DNA from: Anaerobacillus sp.
GTDB lineage: Bacteria > Bacillota > Bacilli > Bacillales_H > Anaerobacillaceae
Reading direction: 5' to 3'
DNA: 14,381 nucleotides
Assembly (NCBI GenBank): GCA_007120055.1
Contig: SKOL01000108.1
Span: 1 to 14,381 of the forward strand
Position 1 is the stretch's first letter. Every line of letters begins with the position of its first letter. This document shows, piece by piece, positions 1 to 6,796 of the stretch. The notes under the pieces were generated by a model. It was not told the origin of the DNA and did no database searches. It saw nothing but the letters and a program-made list of their open reading frames with translations. Both the position numbers and the translations under genes were made by a program.

Positions 1-4
1 AATC

Positions 5-57
5 TTTACAAAGTCTTTACGAAAGGGATGTTTACATACTTGTTAGAATTCTATATT
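5..57 (+). promoter_or_regulatory. Candidate PhoP-type promoter of the phosphate transporter
   Basis: Three TTTACA-like hexamers occur in the same orientation: TTTACA at 5, TTTACG at 16 and TTTACA at 31. The first two are 11 bp apart, the spacing known for PhoP (Pho regulon) direct repeats in Bacillus; the third is 15 bp further on, which fits less well. A TATATT at 52-57 could be the -10 element, and no clear sigma-A -35 is present, as is usual for activator-dependent Pho promoters. The downstream gene is a phosphate cotransporter, so Pho control would make sense. The reading is an inference from short AT-rich motifs. Confidence 0.3.
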
Positions 58-122
58 ATTTTTATTGGCATAAGCCTTTGTAGAAAATTGTCGATAAACA
101 CAGAGAAGGGATGTTACACGTA

Positions 123-1745
123 ATGGATTTACAAACGATGTTATTTATGTTTTTTGGTGGTTTGGGGATCTTCCTTTTTGGAATTAAATATTTAGGAGAT
201 GGACTTCAAAAAGTTGCTGGTGATGGGCTTAGAGACCTTCTAGATCGCTTCACCACAAATCCGGTAATGGGGGTTCTTGCAGGAATTTTTGTAACGGTTT
301 TACTTCAAACAAGTACTGGGACAACCGTTTTAACTATTGGATTAGTAAATGCTGGTTTCATGACATTACAGCAAGCCATTGGTGTTATTATCGGTGCAAA
401 TATTGGGACAACTGTAACAGCTTTTATTATTGGTATTAAAATTTCTGCATATGCGTTACCAATCGTTGCTTTAGGGACTTTTTTCATTTTCTTCTTTAAA
501 AATAATAAAATTAATAATTATGGACAAGTTATCTTCGGATTTGGTGCACTATTTTTAGGACTTAACTTTATGGGGGATGGGCTTCGTCCATTACGTGATG
601 TACAAGCTTTTGCTGATTTAACAGTCAGCATGAGTGAAAACCCTCTTCTTGGAGTTTTAATTGGTACGATATTTACGATTGCCGTTCAAAGTTCAACTGC
701 TGCGATTGGCTTACTTCAAACCCTTTTTGGACAAGGTTTGATGGACTTAAATGCAGCGTTACCGGTTCTATTTGGCGACAATATCGGGACTACTATTACT
801 GCTGTTTTAGCAGCCATCGGTGCGTCCATTGCTGCAAAGCGTGCTGCTGCAGCTCATGTTATTTTTAACTTAATTGGGACCATTATCGTATTAATTCTTT
901 TAAGACCTTTTACATTATTAATTGAAATGATTCGCGATAGTTTACATTTGAACCCAGAAATGACGATAGCCTTCGCACATGGGATTTTCAACGTCTCGAA
1001 TGCATTGATTCAACTACCTTTTATTGCAGTCCTTGCATGGTTAGTAATAAAAATCATTCCAGGTCAAGACTCAGCAATTGCTTATAAGGCGGTTCATTTA
1101 GACGAAAAGTTCATTAGACAGTCACCTGGTATAGCACTCGGTCAAGGAAAGAAAGAAGTAATGCGTATGGCTGAGTTATCTGAAAATGGCCTTAAAGAAG
1201 TAAGTCTATATTTTAAAACACAAGGTAAGAAACATAGAGAGCTTATCCCACAATATGAGGATGCTATTAACAACTTAGATAAAAAAATAACCGATTATCT
1301 AGTTCAAGTTTCATCTCATTCTTTATCAGGAGAAGATTCAAAAGCACATCATACCCTAATGAATACGATTAGAGACTTTGAACGTATTGGGGATCATATG
1401 GAGAACATCATGGAACTTGTTGAGTATCAAGTTGCAAATAAGATCAAGTTCTCTGAAGCTGCTGTTACAGATCTAGAAGAAATGTTCGACCTGACTTTAT
1501 CTACTCTTAAACAAGCAATTAAATCATTAGATACAGAAGATATCGAAGAAGCAAGAGCTGTGCTTGAAAAAGAAGAGAAAATCGATAGAATGGAACGCAC
1601 ACTTCGTAAGAAACATATTATCCGCTTAAATGAAAATAAATGTACAGGACAAGCTGGGATTGTCTATGTCGATATCGTAAGTAACCTTGAGCGTATTGGT
1701 GACCATGCGGTGAACATTGCCGATGAGGTTATAGGAGAAGAATAA
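123..1745 (+). CDS. Na+/phosphate cotransporter (NptA / PNaS family) with PhoU-like C-terminal domain
   Basis: This is an integral membrane protein that probably imports inorganic phosphate with sodium. The first ~320 residues are strongly hydrophobic and hold the two inverted family repeats: QTSTGTT (from about residue 62) and QSSTAA (about 189), each followed by an NIGTT motif (GANIGTT about 91, GDNIGTT about 218), plus AHVIFNLIGT. Residues ~345-540 are charged and helical and contain the PhoU-like signatures FERIGDHMENI and LERIGDHAVNIADEV. The length (540 aa) is normal for the PhoU-fused form; B. subtilis YqeW is of this type. An ATG at 111 sits directly against the GAGAAGGG ribosome site (103-110), leaving no spacing. 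The in-frame ATG at 123 gives the start MDLQTMLFMFFGGLGIFLFG, typical of homologues, and is preferred. The gene is monocistronic and ends in a strong terminator. The family assignment is secure; the ion and substrate are inferred from the family. Confidence 0.93.
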   Translation: MDLQTMLFMFFGGLGIFLFGIKYLGDGLQKVAGDGLRDLLDRFTTNPVMGVLAGIFVTVLLQTSTGTTVLTIGLVNAGFMTLQQAIGVIIGANIGTTVTAFIIGIKISAYALPIVALGTFFIFFFKNNKINNYGQVIFGFGALFLGLNFMGDGLRPLRDVQAFADLTVSMSENPLLGVLIGTIFTIAVQSSTAAIGLLQTLFGQGLMDLNAALPVLFGDNIGTTITAVLAAIGASIAAKRAAAAHVIFNLIGTIIVLILLRPFTLLIEMIRDSLHLNPEMTIAFAHGIFNVSNALIQLPFIAVLAWLVIKIIPGQDSAIAYKAVHLDEKFIRQSPGIALGQGKKEVMRMAELSENGLKEVSLYFKTQGKKHRELIPQYEDAINNLDKKITDYLVQVSSHSLSGEDSKAHHTLMNTIRDFERIGDHMENIMELVEYQVANKIKFSEAAVTDLEEMFDLTLSTLKQAIKSLDTEDIEEARAVLEKEEKIDRMERTLRKKHIIRLNENKCTGQAGIVYVDIVSNLERIGDHAVNIADEVIGEE

Positions 1746-1751
1746 GGAATA

Positions 1752-1809
1752 AAAAAGAAATCTCTTGTCAGTTATCAATCATTTGAAACCTGACAGGAGA
1801 TTTCTTTTT
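1752..1809 (+). terminator. Rho-independent terminator of the phosphate transporter gene
   Basis: A nearly perfect 20-bp stem begins seven bases after the stop codon: AAAAAGAAATCTCTTGTCAG pairs with CTGACAGGAGATTTCTTTTT across a 19-base loop, with one G-T wobble. The T-rich 3' arm serves as the U-tract. The A-rich 5' arm means it could also stop transcription arriving on the minus strand. Confidence 0.88.
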
Positions 1810-1956
1810 GGATTTGAGAAGATCCTTTGGAAGCCAGGAGGTCCTAAGTAATTTCTTAGTATTACCCAAAATTTAAGAGGGTTTATACAATTTCTCTTTC
1901 TATAATTTCTATTGAACAAACAATGATAGTTATAATTCAACTTTACTTCTGAAAAC

Positions 1957-1989
1957 AAAAAGGATGAGACTAGGCTTCACATCCTTTTA
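1957..1989 (-). terminator. Terminator of the MFS transporter gene
   Basis: Reading on the minus strand about 43 bases after the MFS stop codon, AAAAGGATG pairs with CATCCTTTT around a 13-base loop and runs into TTTTTGTTTT. This is a normal intrinsic terminator for the dsrE-like/MFS transcript. Confidence 0.72.
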
Positions 1990-2031
1990 TTAACTGCTCA
2001 GACTATTAACATCCCTTTTTGGATTGCCCAT

Positions 2032-3312
2032 TTACATTAAAGGGTTTATCGTATGCTTTTTTCGATGAAACCATATCATTACCGGAATGAGTAATAAGGA
2101 CAACAATCCTCCGGAAAATGATAATATAGCGTAACTCGAACCCGCAACTACCATTCCCGAAAGCGCTCCACCTGAAGCACCTGCTAATGCAATAAAGACA
2201 TCGACAGTTCCTTGCGTTTTAGCACGTGTTGTGGGTTCTGTTGAATCTACAATAAGCGCTGTACCACTTATCAATCCAAAATTCCACCCTATGCCTAGTA
2301 ATGCAAGAGCAATTATCAAGTGGATCATAGAATCACCTGGAGCCGTTGCTGCCATTACACCTGAAATTAGTAAAGTTACCCCAGAAGCAATCGCCATATT
2401 TGTTCGACCAATCTTATCAACTAGAATACCTGTAACAAGTGAGGGAAGGTACATTGCACCGATATGAATTCCAATCACAAGACCAATTTGGCTTAGTCCA
2501 TGACCGTGATGTCCCATGTGTACTGGGGTCATTGTCATAATTGCAATCATCACCAGTTGACTTAAAACCATGATCAATGCACCAACCGAAATACCCCTTT
2601 TATTATTCTCTTGAACATCCTCAATGGAAGACTCTCCATTCTTATTATTCATCTCGTTCATCATTTTAACAATCAAAAAAGGATCAGGGCGGAGCATAAG
2701 AAAAATGACTAAACCGGCTATGATAAAGGCACTTCCAGACAAAATGAAAGCTCCTGCAAGCTCTGGAATACCGATAGTAAGAGCAAAACTCCCCATTACA
2801 CCGACTAAGTTAGGTCCTGCAAATGCTCCCAAGGTTGCTGAAACCATTGCAATACTGATAGCAGTCCCACGTTGATTCTTATTAGCTAAATCAGTTCCAG
2901 CATAACGTGTTTGCAGATTTGTTGCTGTACCTGCACCATATATAAGCAGGGCAATAAATAAAAGAGAGATGCTATTTAAAATCGTTGCAAGTACAACTCC
3001 AAGCGCTCCAATACCTCCTGCTAAAAAGCCTGTCGAAAGTCCAATTCGTCGTCCATACCGTTGCGAAAGTCTTCCTACGATAAAAGCAGCACCTGCTGAG
3101 CCTAATGTAAACAGGGCAGCAGGGAGTCCTGCAAATGCATCTGTTCCCATCATTTGCTGGGCAAGAAGAGCGCCTACTGTTATGCCGGCTGCTAGCCCTG
3201 CTCCACCAAAAATTTGAGAGATACTCACAATGATGAGTGTACGTTTATATAATCTACTTTTTTTCTCTGGAGAATCTAAATAACTTTGTGCTAAATCATG
3301 CGAGCTAGACAT
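2032..3312 (-). CDS. MFS transporter, substrate unknown
   Basis: The 426-residue protein has about twelve hydrophobic segments, normal for the major facilitator superfamily. Visible family signs are the loop 2-3 motif as GRLSQRYGRRIGLSTG (about residues 100-115), its second-half echo GILVDKIGRTNMAIASG (about 295-312), and a charged central loop between the two six-helix halves (residues ~215-235). A His-rich patch, HMGHHGHG (around residue 268), lies at the start of the second half; this could be a loop feature or a metal-binding stretch. The ATG at 3312 has the ribosome site GAAGGAG with 8-base spacing. The small DsrE-like gene ends 42 bp upstream, so the two are probably co-transcribed. The proximity to selD and a DsrE-like protein allows a role in export or uptake of a sulfur or selenium compound, but nothing in the sequence fixes the substrate. 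Confidence 0.88.
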   Translation of the reverse strand: MSSSHDLAQSYLDSPEKKSRLYKRTLIIVSISQIFGGAGLAAGITVGALLAQQMMGTDAFAGLPAALFTLGSAGAAFIVGRLSQRYGRRIGLSTGFLAGGIGALGVVLATILNSISLLFIALLIYGAGTATNLQTRYAGTDLANKNQRGTAISIAMVSATLGAFAGPNLVGVMGSFALTIGIPELAGAFILSGSAFIIAGLVIFLMLRPDPFLIVKMMNEMNNKNGESSIEDVQENNKRGISVGALIMVLSQLVMIAIMTMTPVHMGHHGHGLSQIGLVIGIHIGAMYLPSLVTGILVDKIGRTNMAIASGVTLLISGVMAATAPGDSMIHLIIALALLGIGWNFGLISGTALIVDSTEPTTRAKTQGTVDVFIALAGASGGALSGMVVAGSSYAILSFSGGLLSLLLIPVMIWFHRKKHTINPLM

Positions 3313-3354
3313 TTAATAAGCTCCTTCTTCAAAAAAATTTTAACCTGCAATTGC

Positions 3355-3675
3355 TTAGAATGTTACTACCTTTTCCGCCCATTCTACTAATTCAACACAA
3401 TCATTCATTGTTGAAATCGGACAAACCGTTTGATCCTCCAGCTTTCGGGACTGAATACAAGTACCACAAGCAAATAATATACCTTCACTATCAAGAAATT
3501 TGTTCATTTCTTCTGGAACATTATATTTCTCGTGTTTGACTTGTTCACATTCAACCGCTTCACCCATCAAAAACACCTTTACTTCATGGTCTCTCCCTAT
3601 ACAAGCAATGGCAAAACGGAAAGCATTCCAAGCCTTTTCAGCTTCCTTTGTTTCAAGAATAATCCCCAGTTTCAT
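3355..3675 (-). CDS. DsrE/DsrF-like small sulfur-relay-type protein
   Basis: The 106-residue product is a predicted soluble cytoplasmic protein of the DsrE/F/H fold. It begins MKLGIILETKEAEKAWNAFR, has the alternating strand VKVFLMGEAVEC, and carries the characteristic cysteine site ACGTCIQSR, with Cys70 and Cys73 forming CxxC, plus Cys85 in VCPIST. In known relatives such cysteines bind or pass on persulfide sulfur, and a DsrE-like domain also forms the C-terminal part of the selenium-linked protein YedF. An upstream in-frame ATG at 3699 is rejected because the ribosome site (AAGGGGAG) lies between it and the ATG at 3675, with good spacing to the latter. The gene is probably co-transcribed with the MFS gene downstream. 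A link to selenium or sulfur handling is inferred from the neighbouring selD; no substrate can be read from the sequence. Confidence 0.85.
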   Translation of the reverse strand: MKLGIILETKEAEKAWNAFRFAIACIGRDHEVKVFLMGEAVECEQVKHEKYNVPEEMNKFLDSEGILFACGTCIQSRKLEDQTVCPISTMNDCVELVEWAEKVVTF

Positions 3676-3749
3676 CTCAAGCACTCCCCTTATCATCAAG
3701 TAATTTATTTTCTAATTTAATTGTAAGACTGTTTTCTTAATAAGTGAAA

Positions 3750-3785
3750 TGCATTATTATTATGTTTGTAATGCAAGTAGTGCAT
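3750..3785. promoter_or_regulatory. TGCA-centred dyads upstream of the DsrE-like gene
   Basis: Two overlapping dyads occur in the AT-rich region upstream of the DsrE-like start. TGCATTA (3750-3756) is inverted as TAATGCA (3769-3775). ATGCA (3771-3775) is inverted as TGCAT (3781-3785) across 5 bases. The spacing resembles operator half-sites for a repressor of the dsrE-like/MFS transcript. No protein can be named, and AT-rich dyads arise by chance. Confidence 0.3.
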
Positions 3786-3805
3786 AATTTAAATTTAAAA
3801 ACAAA

Positions 3806-3830
3806 AAAGCAACCCATCATAGGCTGCTTT
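3806..3830 (-). terminator. Terminator of selD, overlapping its stop codon
   Basis: On the minus strand AAAGCAGCC pairs with GGTTGCTTT (one G-T wobble) around a 7-base loop and is followed by TTTTTTGTTTTT. The stem begins inside the TAA stop of selD, so selD is separated from the dsrE-like/MFS transcript downstream. Confidence 0.85.
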
Positions 3831-4875
3831 ACAAAAATGTATGCTTTGTCATAATTTGAACATCACTTTTTTCAGTTACAGTACCGATAACATGACCTGA
3901 TATTTCTTTGACCGATAATGTTGTAAGTAACTCATCCACTTGATCCTGTGGAACAACAATTAATAATCCTCCGGATGTTTGTGGGTCATGCAGTAATAAC
4001 TCTTCTTCTGAAGTGATGTTTTTTGTATACTGTACCTTTGTTTTATAGGTAGAAATATTATTATATATTCCTTCAGATGTAGCACCCTCTTTTAACAAGG
4101 AGAACACATCATTTAAATAAGGGATATTTCTCAAATTAAGCTCAATTGACACTTGACTATGATCGGCTATTTCACACAAATGACCAAGTAAACCGAAACC
4201 AGTAACATCGGTACATGCATGAGTTTCAACTTGTCTCATAGCCAAAGAAGCGTCTTTGTTTAACTTTAACATTTCATTAATGACGATTTCTTGCTGCTCC
4301 TTAGTTGCAATCTTTTGATCGATGGCTGTTGTGTAGATACCTATTCCAATAGGCTTCGTTAAAATGACAGCATCACCAACAATGGCACCTTTTTTCTCTA
4401 TAAAACGCTCGCCATTTGGTATTCTACCAGTAATTGAAAGACCATACTTCGGACAAGTATCATCTAGCGTATGTCCACCAACAATCATTGCACCTGCTTC
4501 ATTGATTTTATCTGCTCCACCTTTCATTATTTCTTCAAGATAATGTATTGGAAGTGTGGATGTAGGAAACCCGATAATATTTAATGCAAATAACGGGTCT
4601 GCCCCTTTTGCATAAATGTCACTTAACGCATTAGCACAAGCTATTGCACCAAATTGATAAGGATCATCTACAACAGGTGTAATCATATCAACCGATTGAA
4701 CCATTATCTCGTTTTGCCACAAGTATCCAATAGCATCTTCTCCAATTCCAGCGATTAATTGGTTATCAGGCGAAACAGGTAAATTACGCAAAACTTGCGT
4801 AAGGTCTAATGACCTAACTTTACTAGCTCAGCCCGAACCAGTTGAATATGAAGTTAATGAGATATGAGGTTTCAT
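3829..4875 (-). CDS. selD: Selenide, water dikinase (selenophosphate synthetase), a selenoprotein with in-frame UGA
   Basis: SelD makes selenophosphate from selenide and ATP, the selenium donor for Sec-tRNA and 2-selenouridine. The long uninterrupted frame starts only at a TTG (4791), without a ribosome site and without the catalytic N-terminus. An ATG at 4875 with AAAGGAGGAA 7 bases upstream opens the same frame. It reads MKPHISLTSYSTGSG, then UGA (codon 16, 4830-4828), then ASK and straight on. In E. coli SelD the matching site is YSHGAG-Cys17-GCK with Lys20; here Sec16 and Lys19 have the same 3-residue spacing. Reading UGA as Sec gives 348 aa, the normal family length. Further family motifs are QSVDMITPVVDDPYQFG, ANALSDIYAKG, GGHTLDD, ACTDVTGFGLLGHL and DPQTSGGLL. 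The usual second Cys (GCGCK) is Ser18 here. The gene is divergent from the LysR gene and ends in its own terminator. Translation of the UGA needs SelA, SelB and an intact tRNA-Sec, which must lie outside this window. Confidence 0.95.
4784..4818 (-). promoter_or_regulatory. Candidate SECIS region: two tandem hairpins after the selD UGA
   Basis: Two stems follow the UGA within the coding sequence. The first pairs AGGTC (4815-4811) with GACCT (4806-4802) around ATTA and can extend outward by two pairs past one mismatch; its loop begins 17 bases after the UGA. The second is a perfect 8-bp stem, TTACGCAA / TTGCGTAA (4802-4784), with loop GTT, and its loop begins 33 bases after the UGA. Bacterial SECIS elements are known to lie just downstream of the UGA, with an apical loop roughly 16-37 bases away and usually a G early in the loop. 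By that rule the second hairpin fits better, while the first is closer. The two share only one base in their minimal forms and could stack. Confidence 0.55.
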
Positions 4876-4895
4876 TCTAGTTCCTCCTTTCTCTC

Positions 4896-4910
4896 CTGAC
4901 TAAGATTCAG
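4896..4910. promoter_or_regulatory. LysR-type operator between selD and the LysR gene
   Basis: The sequence CTGACTAAGATTCAG is a dyad (CTGA-N7-TCAG) containing the T-N11-A pattern of LysR-type binding sites. It lies in the middle of the 67-bp spacer between the divergent starts of selD and the LysR gene, the classical position for a regulator that controls itself and its divergent target. Function is inferred from motif and position. Confidence 0.45.
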
Positions 4911-4942
4911 TTTATCATTTTTATTTTGTGAGGTGAATAGCT

Positions 4943-5830
4943 TTGGAATTTCATCAACTAAAAACCTTCTATGCTGTTGCTACACATCTTAATTTTACCA
5001 AAGCTGCAGAAGAACTTTCCTTAAGTCAACCTGCCGTATCAAGGCAAATTGAAGCTTTAGAAAACTATTATGAATTACCTTTATTTTATCGTACAAAGAA
5101 AAAAGTTGAATTAACAGATGCAGGGAGACAACTTCTTAAATATGCAATTCAGATTGTCTCATTAGCAGACCAAGCAGATAAGGCATTATCTTCGCTTACG
5201 AACCTAGAAAGTGGTGAACTTAATGTAGGATGCGGAACGACAATTGGTACTTATATCATTACAAATCTAGTTATTGACTTTCAAAAAAAGCACCCAAATA
5301 TAAAAGTTAATCTTATGATTAATAACACATCAACAATTATTGAAAAACTGATGGATAATAAAATTGATATTGCGATTGTTGCTAAAAGATTTCATGATCC
5401 GAAATTCAACTTCCAGCCATTTTTACAAGATAACATTAATGCCTATTGTTCAATTGAACAAAAAGAAAAATTTAAAGATATACATTCACCAACTGAGTTA
5501 AAAAACGAAACTCTACTATTACGTGAACGTGGATCGAACACGAGGGAATGTATTGAAGAACAATTAAACATACTTGATTTCTCTCAAAAAATCTTTGAAT
5601 TAAGTACAAATGAAGCGATAAAACAAGCTATCTTAAATCATAGTGGAATTGGATTCCTTTCCTCCACATCAGTTCGTGTAGAAATGAAGCATAATCTATT
5701 ATTTAAAATCCCCCTTAAAGATGAGTGCAAAAGAGAATTTTTAATCATTTATCCTAAAGGAAAATACACTTCACCAATTATGCTAATATTTAATTCTTTT
5801 TTAACGAAAAACATAAGAAGATTCTTTTAA
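4943..5830 (+). CDS. LysR-family transcriptional regulator, probably linked to selenium metabolism
   Basis: The 295-residue length is typical of LysR regulators. The N-terminal winged helix-turn-helix is MEFHQLKTFYAVATHLNFTK followed by AAEELSLSQPAVSRQIEALE (residues 1-40). The substrate-binding domain follows from about residue 90, with GELNVGCGTTIGTYIITNLV at its start and an IDIAIVAKR strand. Translation begins at a TTG (4943) served by GAGGTGAA at a good distance; there is no better start nearby. The gene is transcribed away from selD with 67 bp between them, and a T-N11-A dyad lies in that gap, so control of selD and of itself is likely. A LysR subfamily associated with selenium-metabolism genes is known in Firmicutes, and the position makes membership plausible. 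The effector could be a selenium or sulfur compound, but this is inference. No terminator is visible directly after it. Confidence 0.9.
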   Translation: MEFHQLKTFYAVATHLNFTKAAEELSLSQPAVSRQIEALENYYELPLFYRTKKKVELTDAGRQLLKYAIQIVSLADQADKALSSLTNLESGELNVGCGTTIGTYIITNLVIDFQKKHPNIKVNLMINNTSTIIEKLMDNKIDIAIVAKRFHDPKFNFQPFLQDNINAYCSIEQKEKFKDIHSPTELKNETLLLRERGSNTRECIEEQLNILDFSQKIFELSTNEAIKQAILNHSGIGFLSSTSVRVEMKHNLLFKIPLKDECKREFLIIYPKGKYTSPIMLIFNSFLTKNIRRFF

Positions 5831-5876
5831 AGAATAGAGTTGTTGATCTAATTATTGCTCAATCATTTAGATTTAA

Positions 5877-6014
5877 TGTGGCATTGCCATGACAGCATTC
5901 CCAGACCAACCTTTAATTGCATTAACATTAGTAGTAGTTCCGCTACTGGAATTGCCTATTCTGGCTATCATCACCCAGCTTTTATTATTTGTTTCAAAAG
6001 GCAAAAGCACATAA
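5877..6014 (+). pseudogene. C-terminal remnant of a BASS/ArsB-like membrane permease
   Basis: This 45-codon open stretch without a start or ribosome site lies 46 bp after the LysR gene and is preceded by in-frame stops. From 5880 it reads GIAMTAFPDQPLIALTLVVV, then PLLELPILAIITQLLLFVSK. The pattern FP-x-QPLIA-x-TLVV-x-PL-x-ELP is the last transmembrane hairpin of bile acid:Na+ symporter-like permeases annotated as arsenic resistance proteins. The rest of the gene is missing. It may once have been a target of the LysR gene upstream, since the two are collinear. A 5-kb-scale deletion or rearrangement cannot be judged from here. Confidence 0.5.
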
Positions 6015-6181
6015 AATACCGAAAGCACACATTAACTTTAATTATGTCATGCTGGTTTCATTTGAGCATAGTTTTAATGAAAATATCTCAAAAACATATT
6101 AATGAATTGAAAAAGAAAATTGCCACGGTAGAAAACAATTATACTACTTCCGTCATGCGCACATAATTTCACTAAATAAAG

Positions 6182-6213
6182 TGAGACTGAATCCGATACT
6201 AGTTTCAGTCTCA
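6182..6213 (-). terminator. Hairpin terminator downstream of the integrase remnant
   Basis: TGAGACTGAA (6182-6191) pairs perfectly with TTCAGTCTCA (6204-6213) over a 12-base loop. On the minus strand the stem runs into a T-rich tail (CTTTATTTAG), so it best serves the leftward integrase remnant. The 235 bases between the permease remnant and the integrase stop hold nothing else that I can support. Confidence 0.6.
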
Positions 6214-6248
6214 AGCTTGTCATATTATCTAATTAACTTTTGGGTCTA

Positions 6249-6578
6249 TTACTTTGTATAATAATCATAGATAATATTTATTGTTCCACTCCACGTATCC
6301 GTATGATACATTAAAACTTTGAATGGAATTCCAGCCCTATAAGCCATGAGAATATGCATCCTCCTTAAATCATGAAAAGTAATTGTCCTAACATTCGCTT
6401 TTTCAATTAAACGATTAAATCCCCTTCTAACTGTGTAGTAGGGCTGGATTGATCCGTCACTTCTTGGAAAAACAAGGTCTAATTCATGTTGATAACGCTC
6501 ACCATATCAAGGTAAAAAAGTACGACTTTGTTCTTTTTTCATTTTGATCATTCCCTTCATCGTAAATTCAAAATTCAT
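6249..6578 (-). pseudogene. Tyrosine recombinase (phage-type integrase), C-terminal remnant with internal stop
   Basis: The frame from the ATG at 6578 to the TAA at 6251-6249 spans 110 codons and is broken by a TGA at codon 24 (6509-6507). After that stop it reads YGERYQHELDLVFPRSDGSI, then RRGFNRLIEKANVRTITFHD and LRRM. This is the C-terminal catalytic part of a tyrosine integrase: the FHDLRR box carries the HxLR motif, and a Tyr-rich end, IIYDYYTK, could hold the nucleophile. The canonical LGH box is eroded to MYHTD, and two thirds of the protein is missing, so the gene is dead. The TGA is not a selenocysteine codon, since recombinases have no such site. It lies about 230 bp left of the tRNA-Sec 3' half, where an integrase that targeted that tRNA would be expected. 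Confidence 0.72.
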
Positions 6579-6655
6579 TTAAATCAAGCAGATAACTAAA
6601 TAAATATTTACACATTTAACAACTCCATAATAATGAAAAATCGAGTTTTCTTTAA

Positions 6656-6796
6656 TTTAGTGTCTTTGGATTACTACCTAAAAAAGGTGCCGAGTCAGGT
6701 GCCCGATTTAAAAAATTTAAAGATATTGAGGATCACTACAAAACATCAAAACCTTATTACAACGCACTTTCCAGCCCTATAAGGTACTGTAAATAA
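6656..6796 (+). pseudogene. Unrecognised 46-codon C-terminal fragment
   Basis: This open stretch has no start codon and begins right after an in-frame TAA. It reads FGLLPKKGAESGARFKKFKD, then IEDHYKTSKPYYNALSSPIR and YCK before a TAA. The composition is that of real protein rather than random AT-rich translation, so it is probably the tail of a gene lost on its 5' side. I do not recognise the family. It ends 14 bases before the tRNA-Sec identity block starts, so it is probably the element-side flank of the attachment junction. Confidence 0.35.

Noticed and set aside
111..122. ATG at 111 as the start of the phosphate transporter
   Set aside because: It directly abuts the ribosome site with no spacing; the ATG at 123 fits the site and the family N-terminus.
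2231..3217. Three forward frames opposite the MFS gene
   Set aside because: They are antisense shadows of a clear membrane-protein gene with a good ribosome site.
3500..3720. Overlapping forward frames opposite the DsrE-like gene
   Set aside because: Shadow frames; the minus-strand gene has a strong ribosome site and family motifs.
3829..4791. TTG at 4791 as the selD start
   Set aside because: No ribosome site precedes it and it would remove the catalytic loop and Lys19; the ATG at 4875 with UGA read-through explains the gene better.
5855..6166. 103-codon forward frame
   Set aside because: The translation is low-quality (HCHDSIPRPTFN-type) and overlaps the recognisable permease tail in another frame, with no ribosome site.
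6507..6509. In-frame TGA in the integrase remnant as a second selenocysteine codon
   Set aside because: Tyrosine recombinases have no Cys/Sec at this position and the gene is otherwise truncated and eroded; it is an ordinary stop.
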